Source: Haliclystus octoradiatus
Lineage: Eukaryota > Cnidaria > Staurozoa > Stauromedusae > Haliclystidae
Length of the DNA: 64,000 bases
Direction of reading: 5' to 3'
Assembly: GCA_916610825.1 (NCBI GenBank)
Contig: OU744454.1
Location: 11,411,178 to 11,475,177 of the forward strand
Shown here: piece by piece, positions 58,035 through 64,000 of the stretch
Layout of the letters: every line of letters starts with the position of its first letter
Position numbering within the stretch: the stretch's first letter is position 1
Notes under the pieces: model-generated
The model's input: the letters and a program-made list of their open reading frames with translations, nothing else
Told to the model about the DNA's origin: nothing
Database searches by the model: none
Translations under genes and position numbers: made by a program

Positions 58035-60705
58035 TTAGTGTAATTGCTTTGCATGTGTCTGGAACAATGATAGGAAATCTTTGACAATTGTTATTGGCAC
58101 CGATGGGTTGACCATCACTTCTAAAGTCATCCGTTCATCCCACGGAGGCATCAACACACCGAAACTAAGGACCATTTCATTCATACTCATCGTTTGCTTT
58201 GGCTCGGGGATCCAAGATTTATAACACTGTGGAATGGAAAATAAATATTGAATATATTTATGTAATAGTTAACAACATGATTTAGTTGTCTACTACTTTT
58301 TCTTTGTAAATAAGTCAAGAGCACGATGGATCATATGGGTTCAAAGCGACTTGGGAATTAACTCTAAAATCTAAATATCATGGCCGGGAGCTCTAAATAT
58401 CTTTGAGTCATTTCCCCGTTCCATGCCACATAATTATGAAATCATGGAATGTTTTTCTGAGCTATTAGCTGAAAGCCATTACGAAAAAAGCTATACAGAT
58501 TAATTTTGGGCTATACAGTTTAGTCACGTGGGCCACACAGTTTAATTTTGGGCTAATATGGGCCAACGTAGATTCAAAAGAATCGAATATTCATAGCAAC
58601 GTGACTCGAGAGAATTGAATACTAACGAAAATTCTCAGGTTTTGTAAACATCAACTATTCAATTTCAAAGGTATTAGTTCTATTCAAAATTAAAAAAGTA
58701 TTTCATAAATACGATATGGAACTTAGTAATATGGGCTGTATCGCTTTATATTAACATTTCCAGGTGCTGTGAGAACGCAAGAAGCTAAAAATCACTCGCC
58801 TAGCAGCTCGTGATTTTGTAGCGCTTTTCTTGTGTCTCACTACTTTTACGCACTGTTCGTGTTAATATAACGCGATACAGCCAGAGCCTTCTTCGCATAA
58901 GTTCCATATCGCGTAAGAATAAACTGTTTTCTTTTTAACTCGATACTTACGCAGCATAGCCATCCGCCCAGACAAGGTTTTGTTCCTGTCAATGTGATCG
59001 TTTCTGTTACACCTGAACGACCAACCATATTAACACTTTTAAATCTAGAAAGATTAATCGGAAGGTAAATCACGGAATCCGCGCATGTCATCGCAACGGA
59101 GTAGCCTCCGGGTAACTTTTTGGCATCTCCGAATTCTTTAAGAGATTGACCTTCAACGGAAGACAAATCAAGATGTCATCAGAATTCAAGCGACCCCCGC
59201 AGCTATAATTATGGATCAAACGCATATGTATAACGAGTATGAATAAATTATTTTGATTTAAAGAGCCGTCTATCATCTATTATACCTTGATGATATGATG
59301 AGGATATCAACAGCAAACGCTGATCTGAAAGTATCGCTGTTCCACCATAGTAAGTATTCACAATGACGCCACTGGTGTTTTTCAGTGTGATACTAGAATA
59401 AGGTAAATCTATATCTTTGCAGACAACTTGTTCGCCTTGGCATAATAAACCGTTCAATAATTCAAGAGGAGACAGATTGCCCTGTAAAGATCATACGAAA
59501 AGAAAACACGGTTGAGTTCATAGGATGTGCTGAACTTACAACAATATTTGGACAACGTGAAATCTTTGATAAAGCATTACTCAGAAGTAAATCTATTATG
59601 ACTCTGCTGGGGATATCATATCAAAAGTGACACATTTCTCTGCTCGTTTCAACTCCTCTGCCTTTCTTCCAATGAAAGGGCACGTCTTCTCATATTCGTA
59701 GAATATTTGTCTTCATAATAAAGGTCATTCGAACTGTTTATAAATAATTATAGTACAGTAGTATATTATCGATTCGAGCCTTAGTAAATACACGTAATTA
59801 ATGAATAATCCCGCATTACATATAGTAATAACAAAATAATACTTTGTGAACCCCTATATATATACCTTCAACGAGACAAACATTCCAGAAGTACTAGGTG
59901 ATAATTCATCGCTTGCATTTTTGATTGCCTCTTTCAATTTGTTGCTAGATTTATGCTTTGCTGGTATCTTGTTGAAACAACTTTGTGATTGTGCATCAAA
60001 TCCAGATGAGTTAGCCATATTGATCATATTAGTTATTTCTCTGTATTCTGCGGATTCTCCTCCACCTATCATTGTGGCAAATGACGTTGATATTTTAGAT
60101 CGATTAATTTGGTTCTTAATTTTGTATAATGCTTGATTGCCTCGACTAGATACGGCAAATTATCTAAAAGTTCAAAAGTTACTGGATATTTATCTCGATT
60201 AGTGAATTACAGCACCCCTAATATCATACATGCTTGGGAGCATAAGTTTTAATTATTGTTTCTGCATGACCTGATATCAGGCATATCATATATGGGTCAT
60301 AAATACTTATTTAACTGCACGGCCTTGCAAAGATTTCAGGTTCCTATTCTAGCATCAGTGTGCCTTCTTAGCCGAGTTGTGGGAAAACAAGTCATCAAAA
60401 TCCAATGAACATAGGCAGAAATTGACAAGGCAACAAAACCATGGCAAAACAAAACCTATGTATTCTTGTGAACAGGTCAAAACTACTTTACTTGTATTAT
60501 ACTAAAGTATAACGTTATATTATATACATAGAGTTATACTTGCGCCTATATTTTATTATTTACCTGTGAAACTTTTTCGAACTTCTCCACCACGAAATCT
60601 TATGCTGTAAGACTGTAAAACCAGATAAAACGCATTCGTTCCTCTATCTTGTCGGAAGCTGCCACAATCTGTTTTCCAAGAAAGGAAACAAATGGAAACA
60701 GTCAT
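58035..60705 (-). CDS. Five-exon gene of unrecognised family (331 residues)
   Basis: Reading right to left, exons are 60564-60705, 59866-60131, 59286-59481, 58951-59150 and 58035-58226. They sum to 996 bases and all phases agree (1, 0, 1, 0). Introns are GT-AG, including a perfect GTAAGTAT donor at 58943-58950. The ATG at 60703 follows an in-frame stop. Residues 1-70 are Arg-rich (SFRQDRGTNAFYLVLQSYS). A Ser/Lys-rich linker follows, then a beta-rich central region (LKNTSGVIVNTYYGGTAIL, SDQRLLLISSSY), a VTETITLTGTKPCLGGWLCC block, and an end rich in Met and Pro (MPPWDERMTLEVMVNP). The strand pattern vaguely recalls PH/GRAM folds, but I cannot assign a family. The coherent splicing makes a real gene likely. 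The first exon is less certain than the others. Confidence 0.75.
58711..58914 (+). mobile_element. Palindromic MITE sharing its core with the one at 40542
   Basis: ACGATATGGAACTTA on the left pairs with TAAGTTCCATATCGCGT on the right. Inside, GGGCTGTATCGC pairs with GCGATACAGCC. The centre GCTAAAAATCACTCGC...GCTCGTGATTTTGTAGCGC matches the centre of the 40542 palindrome, though the outer arms differ. It lies in the last intron of the five-exon minus-strand gene, 36 bases from an exon. Confidence 0.75.
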
Positions 60706-62989
60706 GTCTAGTGTCTATTGCATGTTTTATTCCTAGTAAACCCACTTGGCTAATTGTTACTTCGACTGCTGAACTTCTATTCAAAGAGAATGCTTGTCAA
60801 ATTCTGACGTTTACGAGATTAAAATTTGCGCTAACGGGTTAGAAATTATGTATCGCTCGCAGGTAAGTATAGACTATGTAAAAAATAGGTTTTTTTCTTT
60901 CATTTGATTCAAAATCTTTTCTTCCTTAGATTTGAGAAAAATACACTAGATTTAAGATGTGTTGGATATATGCATGCTAGTGAGAACGATGGGAAAACAA
61001 TTTTGTCACTTAAATTTCAAAATCATGGTTAAATTGAAACTTCGTGAAACTTCTATGATTAATCATCATTTCTGCGATTTCATACGGTATATTAATTTAT
61101 TATTTGGGTTATATATTCATTCATATTACTGTAGTATGTAATTCTTTCTTCTTTCGGCAGAATATTTGATGATTTTTCGCATAGTAAAATCACAGTCCAT
61201 TAATGGATAATATTTTTTGCCAATGTTACAAATATTTTGTGATCCAAGTGAACATAAATTTGTAAACTGTATTACTGTAATCCGATTATATAAAAATCAC
61301 ATCTCACGCTCGACAGTGAGAAGAAACATCGCACATAGCTTCTGAATTTTATGAAAAATATGTTTACAAGAGAAACATAGACAGTGCAGTATGTGATGCA
61401 TATATAGAAAATAATAGAATTTTATTTCAACCACGTGATAAAAAAGATATATATATACATTCTAATATAGCTTTTCCGATTATACCCTCTTTTTCAGGTC
61501 TTTATTGCTTGAAATATCTGATCATGACAATTTAAATAGGTGGTCTTTTGTTCAAATTTGATTTTTTCTTGCTGCTTTTTCAGAGATCTTAACAAACAAC
61601 CTCAATAAAGCTCGCCTCAAATTCAAGATGAAGCGAACGAGCTGATGACTGTGACAGACGTCCATCAACGCAGACATGGATGATGACTGTGACAGAAATC
61701 CATCAACGCACACATGGATGATGTTGCAATAATTATATATAACATAAAGATATGACTAATAATTATAAATTCGAATGTTACTGTTGCTATATATTTTTTC
61801 ATAAGAATAAGTTCATATAGATGGTAGTTATAGGACTAGTTAAAAACGCCGTGATCTGTAAATTTAACAATAAAATAAGCGAAGTACTGTTCATCGCAGC
61901 ACTAAAATATACATAGAGACGTGTACACTCATTTTATAAATTTATGTTGTATGATTAACATAGTCATCATCTTTTATTGTGAAGCGGGTTGTGAAGACTT
62001 GTGAAGATGTATATATACTTTATAACGAGGAATATAATTATTATTAAAGAACACACATAACACACAACGAATTGCAGTATCCATGTCTTTCACTATCCGG
62101 CACAATACTAGCACATAGATGCATGTAAAGAAATGTTTCCAGATAATAATCAAGATCAAAGGTTAGATGACGCGCGCGTCATCTTTAATCGCGGCCGTAT
62201 AATTCTTCTCCAGAAATCAGGACCAAATTTTGCAAATATCACTGAAAATGTCACAATTTCGGATAAATACTTTATAGATTTTCATAATTGGGGTTCCACG
62301 GCACAATTTTAGCGCACTAAACATGAGCAATATAGTTTTGACGCGAAATTTTTGATGCGTTATAAAATTCATTGGATTCTATCCATTTTTGGGACTTACA
62401 TACTGAGCTAGTTTCAAACATCACGACGCTCGCATCAAACGATTCTACTGTATTACCATTACAAAGACAACTTTAAATCAAATAAATCAATTTTAAATCC
62501 TGTCATCATTGAATAGACTCAATATATAGATGGTAACCATGAATCAAAAATACATGTATCGAACGGAAATTAGTTTATTTTGTATTAGAATTTCGTAATT
62601 GTCTTCCATTGTAAAAATGTTGCTAAAAAGTATACTACTGTTCCGCTAAATTTCAAATAAATTAAGTCTTTATATAAATATTAATAACAAGACGAATAGA
62701 GCTGCCATCTAAATTAGAGTTGAAAAGTTGGAAGGCCCAATTATGTTGGTAGTAGGAACGATTATTTTCACATTGTATTTCAAAAAGATAAGACTATTTT
62801 AATAAGTTATATACATTAACACTTCTGCAAACAAATATTTATTTATGTCACTATAAAACTTTTTATATATTTTCTTCGGTGCTCTTTTATTCAAAAGTAA
62901 AAGAAATACTATGTCTGTTGAATGGGTTGTGAGAGATGTATTATGTATCTGAAATTATCAGGTTTTTAATTAACAAAAAAAAATGATTT
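60706..62989. other. Intergenic, no supported gene
   Basis: There is AT-rich sequence with only short frames. A 38-base direct duplication (GATGACTGTGACAGA...CATGGAT) occurs at 61644 and 61682. A small GATGACGCGCGCGTCATC palindrome lies at 62166-62183. Nothing else is clear. Confidence 0.4.
62886..62891 (-). terminator. Poly(A) signal AATAAA for the acidic protein
   Basis: TTTATT on the plus strand is AATAAA on the minus strand. It lies about 100 bases past the stop codon of the exon at 62990-63119. The distance is ordinary for an animal 3' UTR. Confidence 0.4.
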
Positions 62990-63119
62990 CTAGTAGAATA
63001 TTCCTTCGTCTTCATCATCATTAATACCATCAATAAGTGACCAATTTCTTCCTTTTTCTTCGCTATCAAATGACCCAGAACATTCATCTAATTCCTCATC
63101 ATCAAAATCGTCGTAATCG
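62990..63119 (-). CDS. Terminal exon of an acidic protein (partial)
   Basis: I do not recognise the gene. After an acceptor TCTTTTAG, one base completes a codon. Then 42 residues read DYDDFDDEELDECSGSFDSE, EKGRNWSLIDGI, NDDEDEGIFY and TAG. The strong Asp/Glu content and a terminal aromatic are typical of acidic C-terminal tails. The upstream exons must lie further right, on the far side of the tRNA gene. The tRNA would then sit in the intron on the opposite strand. The base composition and a clean splice site favour a real exon, but it is short. Confidence 0.5.
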
Positions 63120-63177
63120 CTAAAAGACAAAAAAACATATGATTCTGTTTATATACTTAGTTTTGATTTCGATGATC

Positions 63178-63249
63178 AGCAGAGTGGCGCAGCGGAAGCG
63201 TGCTGGGCCCATAACCCAGAGGTCGGTGGATCGAAACCACCCTCTGCTA
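63178..63249 (+). tRNA. Initiator tRNA-Met (anticodon CAT)
   Basis: The 72-base sequence forms a full cloverleaf. The acceptor AGCAGAG pairs with CTCTGCT. The anticodon stem TGGG/CCCA region has the G-C pairs typical of initiators, the anticodon CAT is at 63210-63212, and the T-loop ATCGAAAC replaces the usual TTCGAAT. These are eukaryotic initiator hallmarks. It starts protein synthesis on the ribosome. A T5 run lies just downstream. Confidence 0.96.
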
Positions 63250-63257
63250 CATACAAC

Positions 63258-63262
63258 TTTTT
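63258..63262 (+). terminator. Pol III terminator of the initiator tRNA
   Basis: A run of five T residues begins 9 bases after the tRNA 3' end, followed by a second run of seven. This is the standard RNA polymerase III stop signal. Confidence 0.7.
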
Positions 63263-63376
63263 ATTTTTTTCTCGCTAAATTTTATTTATTTTTATAAATT
63301 TAAAAAGCGAGTAGCTGTATCAATTTAATTTAATCAAGGTGAGCAATCTTAAAGTAAAAGTATCAAAAGTAAAAGT

Positions 63377-63595
63377 AAGGCTAACCTTATTGGTCCGTAC
63401 GGACGAATAACAAATTGTTTCGATTATTTGTCCGTACGGACGAATAACGAAAAATTTATGTTATTGGTCCGTAATCTGGGGACGAATACCGACTAAATCC
63501 CCATTATTCGTACGTACGTACCAATAATAAAAAAATACCTTATTCGTCCGTACGTACCAACAATTGAATAATAAATTATTTGTCCGTTGTATAAC
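63377..63595 (+). repeat. CGTCCGTACGGACG palindrome array, copy 2
   Basis: The first 112 bases are almost identical to the reverse complement of 15232-15345. The array then continues with further units such as TTCGTACGTACGTACCAATA and TTATTCGTCCGTACGTACC, which are more diverged. Each unit is a short palindrome centred on GTAC. It has no coding capacity. Confidence 0.85.
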
Positions 63596-64000
63596 TTTGA
63601 AAATAAGTTACAAATATCACTTTTTGTCGTAATGTTTATTTTTATTCAAGGGCCAGGTGGTATAGTAATTTAAATCACAATTATATCTCTAAGTTGGTAC
63701 GGTCGGTAGCAACAGTTGTGCTATCAGAGTTTTATACTGTTCTGTTAGTCTTTTTTACAGAAAACACATCAAAAATATGGCGAGTATATAAAAGCATATT
63801 CTTCCTTTCAAATTAATTACGTTCAATATCTTTAAAAGCATCAATCAAATACTTTGGAAACAAATTTTAATTTCTACGACATGAGAATAGCTGCCTCTAC
63901 GGCTCTTTCCGGGGATCACGATTACTTATTACTTATTTACTTTTTAGCAATTTGAATTAGAAGAGAACTGAACCAAGAATTGTTTGTGTAGGACCATGGT
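63596..64000. other. Right edge, nothing supported
   Basis: This is AT-rich sequence with no open frame, RNA gene or repeat that I can recognise. Confidence 0.4.

Overview
The window is AT-rich animal nuclear DNA. It has multi-exon genes with GT-AG introns, a eukaryotic initiator tRNA, and a dense load of LINEs, SINEs, a BEL/Pao LTR element, a Penelope-like relic and several families of inverted-repeat DNA elements. The element mix suggests an invertebrate, perhaps marine. I cannot name the species from sequence alone.

Left part (1-17.1 kb). The minus strand opens with the first coding exon of a secreted, PAN/apple-like cysteine-rich protein that runs off the left edge. A roughly 3-kb unit then occurs three times head to tail (1577-10046). 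Further partial copies, some inverted, lie at 13.8-14.6 kb and 15.3-17.1 kb. No gene is convincing between 0.3 and 17.3 kb.

Transposon-rich middle (17.3-34.8 kb). A decayed Mutator-like transposase is followed by an intact-looking DEDDh exonuclease domain. Next come a PIF/Harbinger-like MITE and, on the minus strand, a decayed BEL/Pao element with its downstream LTR. These are followed by two LINE relics. One LINE is split by a 2.5-kb element with arms of about 0.9 kb, and that element carries yet another small element in its loop.

Main gene (35.0-55.9 kb). A complete 19-exon gene on the plus strand encodes the beta subunit of mitochondrial propionyl-CoA carboxylase (544 codons by my splice model). 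All junctions use GT-AG and the reading phases close exactly. Its introns hold an unusual density of foldback elements built from the palindrome GTTCATGAAC, plus a SINE, other TIR elements and a Penelope remnant.

Right part (55.9-64 kb). A possible two-exon coiled-coil gene end lies on the plus strand. A five-exon minus-strand gene (331 codons) of unrecognised family follows. Further right are the last exon of an acidic protein on the minus strand, an initiator tRNA-Met gene, and an array of palindromic CGTCCGTACGGACG units. A nearly identical inverted copy of part of that array sits 48 kb away at 15.2 kb.
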